Of a stretch of DNA of 64,000 bases, positions 53,716-61,546 are shown piece by piece (the first letter of the stretch is position 1; every line of letters starts with the position of its first letter). The notes beneath the pieces were generated by a model. It saw only the letters and a list, made by a program, of their open reading frames with translations, did no database searches and was not told the origin of the DNA. The position numbers and the translations under genes are program-made. Source of the stretch: UBA6186 sp050012295 (GTDB lineage: Bacteria; Pseudomonadota; Gammaproteobacteria; UBA6186; Azoamicaceae); assembly GCA_050012295.1 (NCBI GenBank), contig JBEKHL010000002.1, positions 1 to 64,000 of the forward strand, given 5' to 3'.

Positions 53716-54285
53716 ATGTATAATTTTATATTTACAATAATTAAGTTTTTTCAATATCGTTCTTTACTTAAAAGTCAAGAATTCGTTGTGGATAAAATTG
53801 TTTCGTTAGATTTAAACAAGTTAAAACAAGAAAATATTGCAGCTTTAATATTGGATTTTGATGGGGTGTTAAGTTCGGAGGGAGAGATCTCTCCTGTACC
53901 AGAAGTAATAGAATGGCTAGATAAAGCCATACCACTTTTTAGTAAAAAAATTTTTATATTATCTAATAATCCATTATTAGAAAGGAAGCAATTTTTTGAT
54001 AAATATTTTAATAATCAAATTGAATTTATAGTTGCCAGGCCAAAACCTGATCCAGAAGGTATTATGACAATATTTAATAATTTACAGTTGTTAGAACATA
54101 TAAAAAAATCTCAAATTTTACTTGTAGATGATAGATTAGCCACGGGTATTTTAGCAGCTAAAATTTTTGGTATAGCTAGTTGTTTAGTAAAACGACCTTA
54201 TGTTAACCTAAAAAGAAGGTTATTTGAAGAATTGTTTTTTATGTTTATTAGAAAAATAGAAAGGTTATTGGTATGGCATTTGTAG
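53716..54285 (+). CDS. YqeG-like HAD phosphatase (possible phosphatidylglycerophosphatase)
   Basis: A 189-residue HAD superfamily IIIA phosphatase. Motif I is LILDFDGVLSSEG (DxD), motif II lies in IFILSNNP, the lysine is in RPKPDPEGI, and motif III is ILLVDDRLATGILAA. The arrangement fits the YqeG/GEP4 group, whose characterised members dephosphorylate phosphatidylglycerophosphate, more than sugar phosphatases. The C-terminus is hydrophobic and basic, suggesting membrane contact. It overlaps fdxA by 13 bp. A YqeG-like gene is unusual in Gammaproteobacteria, so alternative HAD functions remain possible. Confidence 0.72.
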   Translation: MYNFIFTIIKFFQYRSLLKSQEFVVDKIVSLDLNKLKQENIAALILDFDGVLSSEGEISPVPEVIEWLDKAIPLFSKKIFILSNNPLLERKQFFDKYFNNQIEFIVARPKPDPEGIMTIFNNLQLLEHIKKSQILLVDDRLATGILAAKIFGIASCLVKRPYVNLKRRLFEELFFMFIRKIERLLVWHL

Positions 54286-54596
54286 TTACAGAAAATTGTA
54301 TTAATTGTAAATATACTACTTGCGTAGAAGTATGTCCTGTAGATTGTTTTCACGAAGGACCTAATTTTTTAGCTATAGATCCTGATGAGTGTATAGATTG
54401 TGGTTTATGTGAATCAGAGTGTGCGGCTAATGCTATTTTTGCTTTGGATGATGTGCCAGAGGAGCAAAAGAAATTTATTGAATTAAATGCTAAGTTAGCT
54501 AAAAAATGGCCAGTAATTACTGCTAGCAAAGAAAGTTTTCCTGATGCCGACAATTGGAACGGTAAGCCAAATAAATCAAAATATTTGGAAAAATAG
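54273..54596 (+). CDS. fdxA: FdxA-type 7Fe ferredoxin
   Basis: A 107-residue ferredoxin with one [3Fe-4S] and one [4Fe-4S] cluster. Cluster ligands are in CINCKYTTCVEVCPVDCF and CIDCGLCESECAANAIF. The characteristic C-terminal extension KKFIELNAKLAKKWPVI to KYLEK is complete. FdxA in other Gammaproteobacteria lies near rpoS and mutS. Here rpoS is about 2.8 kb away with pilin-like genes between. The start overlaps the YqeG-like gene, so translation is probably coupled. Confidence 0.97.
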   Translation: MAFVVTENCINCKYTTCVEVCPVDCFHEGPNFLAIDPDECIDCGLCESECAANAIFALDDVPEEQKKFIELNAKLAKKWPVITASKESFPDADNWNGKPNKSKYLEK

Positions 54597-54604
54597 TTTA
54601 AGGT

Positions 54605-55120
54605 TTATTGCGATTTAATACAAGTTGAAGGATAAAGATTATTTTGATTGGAAAAATAAATAGTTTGGCAGCTGGTCGGGGTGTCTTTGTCTTGTCCGGA
54701 GCCAGGAATTGCAGAGGCTTGCAAAATTAATAATTCGGTGGTTGTTAAATATAATTTATCGTTGTTTGATGCAATATTGGAACTAGGGTAGCCGGCAGGG
54801 CAATAATTAATACAATAAAATCTGTTGGTGGAGGTGCAAGGAAAAGTAATACTGCTAGTAGTACTAGTAGTATTAAGACTGCAAGGGCTTGCTGAAGAGC
54901 AGCTTGGAGTGGTTGGGCATGGACTTGGATTATTAATACTATTAGCGCTGTTAATAAATAAATAGGCTTTTTGTAAAGATAAAATCGCATCTTGTCGTTT
55001 TTGAACACGAATGCTATCCATATAACCAGAAAACCCAAGCCCAGCTAATAAAGAAGCGATGGTCATTACTATTATTAGCTCTATCAAAGAAAATCCTGAT
55101 TTTTTTAGTATAATTTGCAT
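54605..55120 (-). CDS. Prepilin-like protein 3 of cluster (minor pilin/PilE-like)
   Basis: A 171-residue type IV pilin-like protein, last of three consecutive prepilin genes. The leader and helix KKSGFSLIELIIVMTIASLL have Gly before the cleavage site and Glu+5. The globular part is Ser/Thr/Pro-rich with many cysteines (CPTTPSCSSASPC; RFYCINYCPAGYP; CQTIYF; STCIKSQ), so several disulfides are expected. It begins 9 bp after the preceding prepilin gene and converges on fdxA. A minor-pilin or pseudopilin role is inferred. Confidence 0.82.
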   Translation of the reverse strand: MQIILKKSGFSLIELIIVMTIASLLAGLGFSGYMDSIRVQKRQDAILSLQKAYLFINSANSINNPSPCPTTPSCSSASPCSLNTTSTTSSITFPCTSTNRFYCINYCPAGYPSSNIASNNDKLYLTTTELLILQASAIPGSGQDKDTPTSCQTIYFSNQNNLYPSTCIKSQ

Positions 55121-55129
55121 AATAAAAAC

Positions 55130-55645
55130 CTAATTGTTAAGACAACCAGCACTAAGTGTATTGGTAGACACATCTAACACTCCGTTTGGCCAAATAATAA
55201 TGGAATTATAACAAGCTGTATTACTAGTAGAGGTTATAATAAGTGTAGCTTGAGTAGCAACTAATCCTTGGGTATACGTAATGGTGCCAGTTGGTCCAGT
55301 GATGTTTACTTGTGGTAAAAAAATATTACCATTTACGTTACTCCAGGTGGAGGGGGTAGAGGAGTAAGTAGAGCTGGTAGCTGTGTAAGTAGAATTAGCT
55401 GGGCAACTGGTACCGCTGCCGGTATTTGGTGGTAAACTACAAATATATTGAGTGGTATTAGTTGTCACTGAATTAGAATTAGCTTGGTTTAATAAATTTT
55501 CAATAACCATTGTAGCAGTATCAACTAGTTCTTGTGGTCGTCTGATGCGTTTTAAGCTGGAAATAGAAAGTGCGGCCATAATAGCTATAAGAGCAACAGT
55601 TACTAATAATTCTATTATAGTTAGCCCAAATAAATATTTAGTCAT
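55130..55645 (-). CDS. Prepilin-like protein 2 of cluster (FimT-like)
   Basis: A protein of about 171 residues with prepilin N-terminus MTKYLFGLTIIELLVTVALIAIMAAL: Gly before cleavage, Glu+5, then a hydrophobic helix. The start at 55645 is chosen because it places the leader correctly. A longer in-frame form adds 20 residues that have no role in prepilins. The body is Thr/Ser/Asn-rich with three or four cysteines, and IRRPQELVDTATMVIENLL resembles FimT/GspH-type pseudopilins. It starts 4 bp after the stop of prepilin gene 1, so the cluster is one operon. Confidence 0.8.
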   Translation of the reverse strand: MTKYLFGLTIIELLVTVALIAIMAALSISSLKRIRRPQELVDTATMVIENLLNQANSNSVTTNTTQYICSLPPNTGSGTSCPANSTYTATSSTYSSTPSTWSNVNGNIFLPQVNITGPTGTITYTQGLVATQATLIITSTSNTACYNSIIIWPNGVLDVSTNTLSAGCLNN

Positions 55646-55649
55646 GTTT

Positions 55650-56135
55650 TTACCGCCAACAGTCCGGATAGTCTGGTGTTGAGCCGGTTGAATGATAAGC
55701 ATCATCAGTTATTCCCATGCTAGAGTTTAATATTATAGTAGCACAAGAGTAATCTTTGGCTTGTGGACCGGCAGAGTTAACTGTTGCGGTTAGCGTAATA
55801 GTACCATCACTATTAGCGGAAACTTTTAGGTAATAGTATTGGTTAGGCGTGGCAATTGGCCAAGTAGTGGTGTTGTTAACTGAATTTAAAGCTGAGCATG
55901 TAGTTGTATTATTTAACCAATTGACTACATCTATTACAGAACATCCATATTGTATAGCTTGTTGCTGAATAAGTGCTTTTAGTTTAGTTAATTCGCCTTG
56001 GGCTTCTTTACGGCGGTATCCCATTTTTGTACTAACTAACGAGCTATAGCTAACTAAAGCTAATATAGACACTATAGATAAAGCAACAATTAACTCTAAC
56101 AATGACAATGCTATTAATTGTTTTAATTTTTTCAT
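55650..56135 (-). CDS. Prepilin-like protein 1 of cluster
   Basis: A 161-residue prepilin-like protein, first of three. The leader KKLKQLIA precedes LSLLELIVALSIVSILALVS: Ala stands at the position before cleavage, Leu at +1, Glu at +5. The body contains four or five cysteines (YGCSVIDV, TTTCSALN, DYSCATII, PDCWR) and Thr/Asn-rich beta strands. It lies 20 bp or so after the beta-barrel gene and may be cotranscribed with it. No pilus assembly ATPase or secretin is in this window. Confidence 0.82.
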   Translation of the reverse strand: MKKLKQLIALSLLELIVALSIVSILALVSYSSLVSTKMGYRRKEAQGELTKLKALIQQQAIQYGCSVIDVVNWLNNTTTCSALNSVNNTTTWPIATPNQYYYLKVSANSDGTITLTATVNSAGPQAKDYSCATIILNSSMGITDDAYHSTGSTPDYPDCWR

Positions 56136-56154
56136 AATAAATATATAGCTGTTT

Positions 56155-57009
56155 TTAAATAAATATATGTGTTAAACCAATACTAATCCCATATATAGAG
56201 TGCTGCCCTTCTAAATGTAAATTTTGTAATTCATCTCGCCATTCAACATTACTGGTAGCTATAGTTTTTATATTGCCAAAACCAGCAAAGTTAGTATATC
56301 TAAAAGCGCCATTAATAAATAATTGAGATGCTAAATTAATTTTGCAACCCAAAACTAAATTATAAGCGCCAGCAACGCGACGTCTAGTAAAACTTATTCC
56401 AGTGCTTACTGGGTTACCAGAGAAATTAGAGTTGGTTCTATTAATGCCAGCTCCCGCCCCTAAACCAACAAAAGCCCGAAACGCCATTAAACTTATAAAA
56501 TCATAATAAGCATTAACAAACACCCCTTGAGCCTTTACTATACTAGTTAATGTTCCTGGCTGATTACTGAATAATGGATTTTTATCAAACCTAGTGTCTT
56601 CGGTAGCTAACGCTTCTAGTTCCAAAGATAACTTGTCCCAGCGGTAACCAAAAGCTAGTTCTACTCCATATTTAGATGAGGTTATCTGGTTGCCGTTAAC
56701 TACTTTAGCAGTTAACGTTGCTGTTTGCACAGAAGTGTTAACTACTTTAGAAACAGAGCTAGTGCAATTATTGGCACCGAAGCGTATGAAAAATCTACTA
56801 GTGATCCTAGGAGGTATAGATTTTTCTATGGCCTGTAATTCGGCATCTGTTATATCTGGGCTTCGCCCATACATGGCATCAATAAATTTAGTGCTCTGAC
56901 CATTACCATATTTAGGATCTAATTTTTGCTCGATTGAAATTGCAGTTTGGCAGTAAACTATCAGAATTAATACAATTGAATTATTAAAACTTTTTATTAA
57001 CTTTGGCAT
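56155..57009 (-). CDS. Outer membrane beta-barrel protein, surface-antigen type
   Basis: A protein of about 284 residues with signal peptide MPKLIKSFNNSIVLILIVYC and cleavage near TAIS. The start at 57009 is chosen for it. After an N-terminal linker of about 45 residues come alternating amphipathic strands (RFFIRFGANNC, YGVELAFGYRWDKLSLELEA, VNAYYDFISLMAFRAFVGLG) and a final strand GISIGLTHIFI ending on a hydrophobic residue. This resembles the small barrels of the OmpA/P44-Msp type that act as surface antigens or porins. Its start lies inside the 3' end of ihfB (26-bp overlap). Confidence 0.75.
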   Translation of the reverse strand: MPKLIKSFNNSIVLILIVYCQTAISIEQKLDPKYGNGQSTKFIDAMYGRSPDITDAELQAIEKSIPPRITSRFFIRFGANNCTSSVSKVVNTSVQTATLTAKVVNGNQITSSKYGVELAFGYRWDKLSLELEALATEDTRFDKNPLFSNQPGTLTSIVKAQGVFVNAYYDFISLMAFRAFVGLGAGAGINRTNSNFSGNPVSTGISFTRRRVAGAYNLVLGCKINLASQLFINGAFRYTNFAGFGNIKTIATSNVEWRDELQNLHLEGQHSIYGISIGLTHIFI

Positions 57010-57286
57010 GCAGTTCTTTCCCTGGTTTAAAATGCACGACATACTTGGATCGCATGGTAATAGTATTGCCAGTTTTAGGGTTCCTTGCTAATCTGGCTGG
57101 GCGAAATTGTAAAGAAAAACTACCAAATTTACGTAATTCTATTTTTTTTGCTTCCATTAAAGCATTAGTCATGGTTTCAAAAATATGGGTTATTGCCATG
57201 ACAACAATATAGTGAGGTAGATTTGTGTATTTATCGCTAATCGCTTTTATAAGTTCTGAACGATTTACTATTTTAAAATCTTGCAT
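56984..57286 (-). CDS. ihfB: Integration host factor, beta subunit-like
   Basis: A 100-residue HU/IHF-family DNA-bending protein. RKFGSFSLQFRPARLARNPK, with the beta-ribbon Pro in the arm, and the ending VVHFKPGKELHAKVNKKF match IHF-beta better than HU or IHF-alpha. IHF bends DNA at promoters and recombination sites. Residues before SELIKAISDKY are slightly longer than in E. coli, so the true start could be a few codons later. It is divergent from rpoS, with 115 bp between starts. Confidence 0.88.
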   Translation of the reverse strand: MQDFKIVNRSELIKAISDKYTNLPHYIVVMAITHIFETMTNALMEAKKIELRKFGSFSLQFRPARLARNPKTGNTITMRSKYVVHFKPGKELHAKVNKKF

Positions 57287-57350
57287 GTTATTAATTATAA
57301 ATTAAATATAGATAAATAAAACAATATTGCTATAATTAATATTTATGTAG

Positions 57351-57368
57351 TCATATACGTTCAGTATA
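57351..57368 (+). repeat. Weaker copy of the dispersed repeat upstream of rpoS
   Basis: TCATATACGTTCAGTATA matches the right-hand 18 bp of the 30-bp unit at all but two positions. The left part has decayed or never existed. It lies in the rpoS/ihfB divergent region, 33 bp before the rpoS ATG. A further 12-bp exact match (GCATTCAGTATA) lies at 61468-61479, just before anmK. Confidence 0.45.
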
Positions 57369-57401
57369 TAACCCTATATTCATGGAAGAACAAGGGACAT
57401 C

Positions 57402-58466
57402 ATGTCAAATATTCAAGGAATAGATGAAGAATCTGTAGAGCTAGATTTAATTGCAGAAGAGTTATTACCATTAGATGATCAATTAGAAGAGACAGAATTA
57501 AATTTTGTTGATGAAAATATTGAAGATATCGATAGCATAGAGGAAATTGCTACTTCTGCTGTTGTGTCTGAAGTCCAAATTAATGAATACGAAGATGAGG
57601 ATTTAGGTTCAGCTCCTGTAAAGAAAAAGAAAAGAGATACTGATCCTGCTCAAATATACTTGGAAGACATTGGCAAATCTCCGTTACTTACTGCTCAGGA
57701 AGAAGTTCATTACTCTAGATTAGCTAAAAAAGGAGATCATAATGCTAGAAATTACATAGTAAAATGTAATTTAAGGTTAGTAGTTAAAATTGCTAGGCGT
57801 TACTTAAATAGAGGGTTAGCATTATTAGATTTGATTGAAGAAGGAAATTTAGGATTAATTCGTGCTGTTGAAAAATTTGATCCAGAACGAGGATTTAGAT
57901 TTTCTACATACGCTACTTGGTGGATTAAACAAAACATAGAACGTGCATTAATGAATCAAACACGAACTATTAGGTTACCAATTCATATTATTAAAGAATT
58001 AAATACTTATTTAAGAAAAGCTCGTGAAATTACTAACAAATTAGATCATGAACCATCATTTGAGGATATTGCTAAAGCACTAGATAAATGTCCTCATGAA
58101 GTAAATAAATTATTGAGACTTAACGAGAGAACTTTATCGGTAGATACTCCAGTAAATGATGATAATGAAAAATCTTTATTAGAAGCTATTGCTGATCATA
58201 AGAACCATAGCCCTATAAAAATATTAGAGAATAATAATATTAAAGAGCAATTAAGTGAATGTTTAAATATGTTAAACGAAAAACAACGTTCTATTTTAGT
58301 TAGAAGGTTTGGTTTGCTTGGTCATGAAGCTGCTACTTTGGAAGAGGTTGGCAGTGAAGTAGGTTTGACTAGGGAGCGTGTTCGACAGATTCAAGTAGAA
58401 GCTTTAAAAATTTTACGTAATATATTAGAAGATAAGGGTATTGCTTTAGAGACAATATTTTATTAA
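57402..58466 (+). CDS. rpoS: RNA polymerase sigma factor RpoS
   Basis: A 354-residue sigma-70 group 2 factor directing stationary-phase or stress transcription. In Legionella and Coxiella it also controls developmental and host-infection genes. Region 1.2/2 has IYLEDIGKSPLLTAQEEVHY, NLRLVVKIARRYLNRGLALL, EEGNLGLIRAVEKFDPERGF and YATWWIKQNIERALMNQTRT. Region 4 has RFGLLGHEAATLEEVG and GLTRERVRQIQVEALKIL. The acidic N-terminus (about 75 residues) is longer than in E. coli. AGGGAC lies just before the ATG. Confidence 0.96.
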   Translation: MSNIQGIDEESVELDLIAEELLPLDDQLEETELNFVDENIEDIDSIEEIATSAVVSEVQINEYEDEDLGSAPVKKKKRDTDPAQIYLEDIGKSPLLTAQEEVHYSRLAKKGDHNARNYIVKCNLRLVVKIARRYLNRGLALLDLIEEGNLGLIRAVEKFDPERGFRFSTYATWWIKQNIERALMNQTRTIRLPIHIIKELNTYLRKAREITNKLDHEPSFEDIAKALDKCPHEVNKLLRLNERTLSVDTPVNDDNEKSLLEAIADHKNHSPIKILENNNIKEQLSECLNMLNEKQRSILVRRFGLLGHEAATLEEVGSEVGLTRERVRQIQVEALKILRNILEDKGIALETIFY

Positions 58467-58501
58467 TTTAGAAAATTGTAAAATTAATGGGGAATTATGT
58501 T

Positions 58502-58741
58502 ATGTCTAGTCAATTATTACAGCAATTGGAAGCTAAGGTTGAACAAACTGTAGAAACTATAGAATTGTTACGTTTGCAAGTAGAAGAGTTAGAGCAAAAA
58601 AACACTAGATTACAGGATGATAATAATGTTTTAAAAGATAAACATGAAGTTTGGGAGAAAACTTTATACACTATGTTAAATAAATTAAGTGGCGTAGATA
58701 ATACTATACAAGATAGCGAAAAATCTATAATTGGGTATTAA
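58502..58741 (+). CDS. ZapB-like coiled-coil division protein (TIGR02449 type)
   Basis: A protein of about 79 residues that is almost entirely coiled coil: QQLEAKVEQTVETIELLRLQ then VEELEQKNTRLQDDNNVLKD. This matches the small ZapB/TIGR02449 family, which helps organise the Z-ring and often precedes zapA and 6S RNA. No zapA follows here. The start at 58502 is chosen over one five codons upstream because GGGGAAT lies at the right distance. It is 35 bp downstream of rpoS. Confidence 0.75.
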   Translation: MSSQLLQQLEAKVEQTVETIELLRLQVEELEQKNTRLQDDNNVLKDKHEVWEKTLYTMLNKLSGVDNTIQDSEKSIIGY

Positions 58742-58802
58742 TTGTATTAAACGGATAGAGGCCATAAGATATTTAGTATTATGGCTTAGATTTGTTCTTG
58801 AA

Positions 58803-58819
58803 CGTCTATACAATAGACG
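58803..58819. repeat. 7-bp perfect inverted repeat just upstream of the M23 peptidase gene
   Basis: CGTCTAT-ACA-ATAGACG lies 16 bp before the ATG. A second stem, GCCATAA/TTATGGC (58761-58767 and 58779-58785), precedes it and ends the ZapB-like gene's transcript region. They could be a terminator followed by a leader hairpin or operator. No ribosome site is obvious between the hairpin and the ATG. Confidence 0.4.
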
Positions 58820-58835
58820 CTATCCTTTATAGTCT

Positions 58836-60227
58836 ATGAGATTTGATTATCAGCCAGCGTTAGCTAATACAAGAATTTTAAAAACTTCGAGGCAAAGAAA
58901 ACTATTTTTATTAGCCAGCTTTGGTATGGTTGGTTGTCTAATTATAATTTCGTCTTTAGTACATACGATTACTAATTATAATGGTCAAATAATTACTTTA
59001 TACCCTAAAATAGGCAGTTCTAGTAACTTAAAAGCTTTGACTGAAGTTGTAATTGCGCCGGAAAGTATTGAGCCAGTTAATAAACCGTTTCCTAACAAGA
59101 TTGAACCAATAGTTCCAGCACCATCATGGCACACAATTAAAATTCAAGCTGGGGATACTTTAATAAGTTTATTACAAAAATTATCAATTTCATCTATACA
59201 GTTAAAAGATTTGAATAATTTTATTAAAGCTAATTTAACTAAAGCCGTTGCTAATATTAAAACTGGGCAATCGGTAGGCGTTTTATTAGATGAACGTAAT
59301 AATCTTAAAACTATTAAATTAGTTATTGCTAAAAATAAGACCGTGTTTATAGATCAGGTAGGACCAAGAAATTATAAAATTCATCAAGAAGAAAAGCCTA
59401 TTATTAAGAAATTAAATTTTGCTACTAATAAAATTATAGGGTCGTTTTTTTCTGCGGCCCAAGAAGCTGGATTAGATGATACGTTGATAATGGAAATGGC
59501 AGATATTTTTGGGTGGGATATTGATTTTGTTATGGATATTAGACCAAACGATAAATTTCGTCTTCTTTATGAAGATAAATATGTGGATAACGAAAAAATT
59601 GGTACAGGACACATATTAGTTGCCGAATTTATTAATCAAAAACAAATTTATCAAGCGGTACGATACACTGATGCTCAAGGAAGAACTGGTTACTATTCAC
59701 CACAAGGGTATAGTATGAATAAAACTTTTTTAAGAAATCCAGTAAAATTTACTAGAATTGGATCTAAATTTTCTACCAATAGACATCATCCTATTTTACA
59801 TAGATTTCGTGCTCATAAAGGCGTTGATTATGTTGCTCCTTCTGGAACTCCAGTTAAAGCGGCTGGTGACGGCAAGGTAGTGTTAATTGGTAGAAAAGGT
59901 GGGTATGGTAATGTAGTTGAATTAATGCATGGTAATAAATATTCTACGCTTTATGCTCATTTATCTAATTTTGCACAAAAACTTACTAGAGATAGTTTTG
60001 TTAAACAAGGACAAGTAATAGGCTATGTGGGGCGTACTGGGTTAGCAACTGGAGATCATTTACATTATGAATTTAGAGTAGATGGGGTGCATCGTGATCC
60101 TTTAACAGTGCAGTTGCCAAAGTCTATGCCACTACCTAGTAAGTATCGTGCTAAATTTTTGTCTCATGCTCAACAAATGCTTAGTTTATTAGATGAAAAT
60201 GATATGTCCATTTTTACTAAAAAGTAA
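58836..60227 (+). CDS. M23-family murein endopeptidase (MepM-like)
   Basis: A 463-residue cell-wall peptidase. An N-terminal membrane anchor (about residues 24-46) is followed by an OapA/LysM-like domain (IKIQAGDTLISLLQKLSISS, about 95-145), a linker, and a C-terminal LytM domain. The latter has HRFRAHKGVDYVAPSGTPVK (zinc His/Asp), then LYAHLSNF and GDHLHYEFRVDG. It probably cleaves peptidoglycan cross-links in the periplasm. Location beside anmK and tyrS is conserved in many Gammaproteobacteria. Its 3' end overlaps anmK on the other strand by 11 bp. Confidence 0.93.
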   Translation: MRFDYQPALANTRILKTSRQRKLFLLASFGMVGCLIIISSLVHTITNYNGQIITLYPKIGSSSNLKALTEVVIAPESIEPVNKPFPNKIEPIVPAPSWHTIKIQAGDTLISLLQKLSISSIQLKDLNNFIKANLTKAVANIKTGQSVGVLLDERNNLKTIKLVIAKNKTVFIDQVGPRNYKIHQEEKPIIKKLNFATNKIIGSFFSAAQEAGLDDTLIMEMADIFGWDIDFVMDIRPNDKFRLLYEDKYVDNEKIGTGHILVAEFINQKQIYQAVRYTDAQGRTGYYSPQGYSMNKTFLRNPVKFTRIGSKFSTNRHHPILHRFRAHKGVDYVAPSGTPVKAAGDGKVVLIGRKGGYGNVVELMHGNKYSTLYAHLSNFAQKLTRDSFVKQGQVIGYVGRTGLATGDHLHYEFRVDGVHRDPLTVQLPKSMPLPSKYRAKFLSHAQQMLSLLDENDMSIFTKK

Positions 60228-61455
60228 TTGGCGTATACAACCGACCACCAGACAAAGGCTTTGGTACTTTAGTGGTAGCTGGTACGCTAATAGGTAGATC
60301 TAGTAAGCTACGGACTGCTAAATAAGCAAAGATCTGGGCTTCCATATATTTACTATTCCAATTAATTTCGTCGGCAAGTTTTATGTTAAGCGTGAATTTA
60401 ATTTTATTTTGTAAACTGATAGTTAATTGGTCTTTAATTACCGGATTATTCCACCCGCCACCAGCCAATACCCAATTTATAGGCACTACTTCTTTAGGTA
60501 AATAATCAATACTTTTAGCGATAGATTCTGCTGTAAAGGCAGCTAATGTAGCGCATGCGTCTGGTAACGGAATATCTTTTAATTCTTCGATGAGTTTTAG
60601 ATCATCAATATCTAAAGATTTAGGAGGATTAATATCGAAATAATTTTTTTGTTGTTGCAAAACGCCTTTTTGGAACAACAATTTTAATATTTCTAAATTT
60701 ATTTGACCTTTTTTACCGTATTTTCCATCTTGATCCATAAATTCAGTATTATTTGTTTTTTGTTTAACAAGACGATCTATTAAACCGTTACCTGGACCGG
60801 TATCGAAACCAATAATATCATTATAAGTTGTTCCGGTAATAAAAGTTACGTTAGCAATACCGCCACAATTTACTATAGCTATAGGGTATTTGTTATCACG
60901 AATAGCTAAAGCAAGATGATAAAGTGGTGCAAATGGAGCTCCTTGTCCGCCAGATTTTACGTCGTTACTACGAAAATCGTTAATAACTTTAATATTGGTT
61001 TTTTTAGCAAGCAATTGTCCGTCACCTATTTGAATAGTAATTCCTTCGGATGGACGATGAAATAAAGTTTGACCATGATAACCAATAATATCGATATCTT
61101 TTGGGTTGTAATTTAGTTTTTTTAATAAACTATTTGTAATATCAGCGTGGAGGTTTGTGGATTGTTCTACGATTTGATCAAACGTAAATTCTTTAAATCT
61201 TGCAAAATCGGTACTTTTAAGTTCTTTGGTTAGATAAGATTCAATAGCTTGAGAATAATAACGTTTAGCTTCTTCTAAATTACCATTACAGGTTCTTACG
61301 GCTAATTCTGCTGATTTTAATAGCATTTTAAAATCAGCATTATAATTAAGTGAAATGCCACCTAATTCTTTAATTTGTGATTTGCCGTCGGTTTCTATTA
61401 ATGCTGCATCTATACCATCCATTGAGGTACCGCTCATTAAACCAATGCTTAGCAT
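60217..61455 (-). CDS. anmK: Anhydro-N-acetylmuramic acid kinase
   Basis: An enzyme of about 412 residues converting recycled anhydro-MurNAc to MurNAc-6-phosphate. The N-terminal SIGLMSGTSMDGIDAALIET is the signature. DIIGYHGQTLFHRP, GGIANVTFI and GFDTGPGNGLIDRLV are further family motifs. The ATG at 61455 follows AGGAG, so an in-frame start nine codons upstream is rejected. It belongs with the M23 peptidase to peptidoglycan turnover and recycling. Confidence 0.96.
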   Translation of the reverse strand: MLSIGLMSGTSMDGIDAALIETDGKSQIKELGGISLNYNADFKMLLKSAELAVRTCNGNLEEAKRYYSQAIESYLTKELKSTDFARFKEFTFDQIVEQSTNLHADITNSLLKKLNYNPKDIDIIGYHGQTLFHRPSEGITIQIGDGQLLAKKTNIKVINDFRSNDVKSGGQGAPFAPLYHLALAIRDNKYPIAIVNCGGIANVTFITGTTYNDIIGFDTGPGNGLIDRLVKQKTNNTEFMDQDGKYGKKGQINLEILKLLFQKGVLQQQKNYFDINPPKSLDIDDLKLIEELKDIPLPDACATLAAFTAESIAKSIDYLPKEVVPINWVLAGGGWNNPVIKDQLTISLQNKIKFTLNIKLADEINWNSKYMEAQIFAYLAVRSLLDLPISVPATTKVPKPLSGGRLYTPITF

Positions 61456-61546
61456 ATTAATTCTCCTGCATTCAGTATACATAATATTTTGTGTAATATA
61501 AAATATTAATGCAAATAAATCATTCTTGATTTATTATTATGGGCTT

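Noticed and set aside
58742..58835. 6S RNA or zapA after the ZapB-like gene
   Set aside because: The gap is only 94 bp, too short for either, and holds just two small hairpins.
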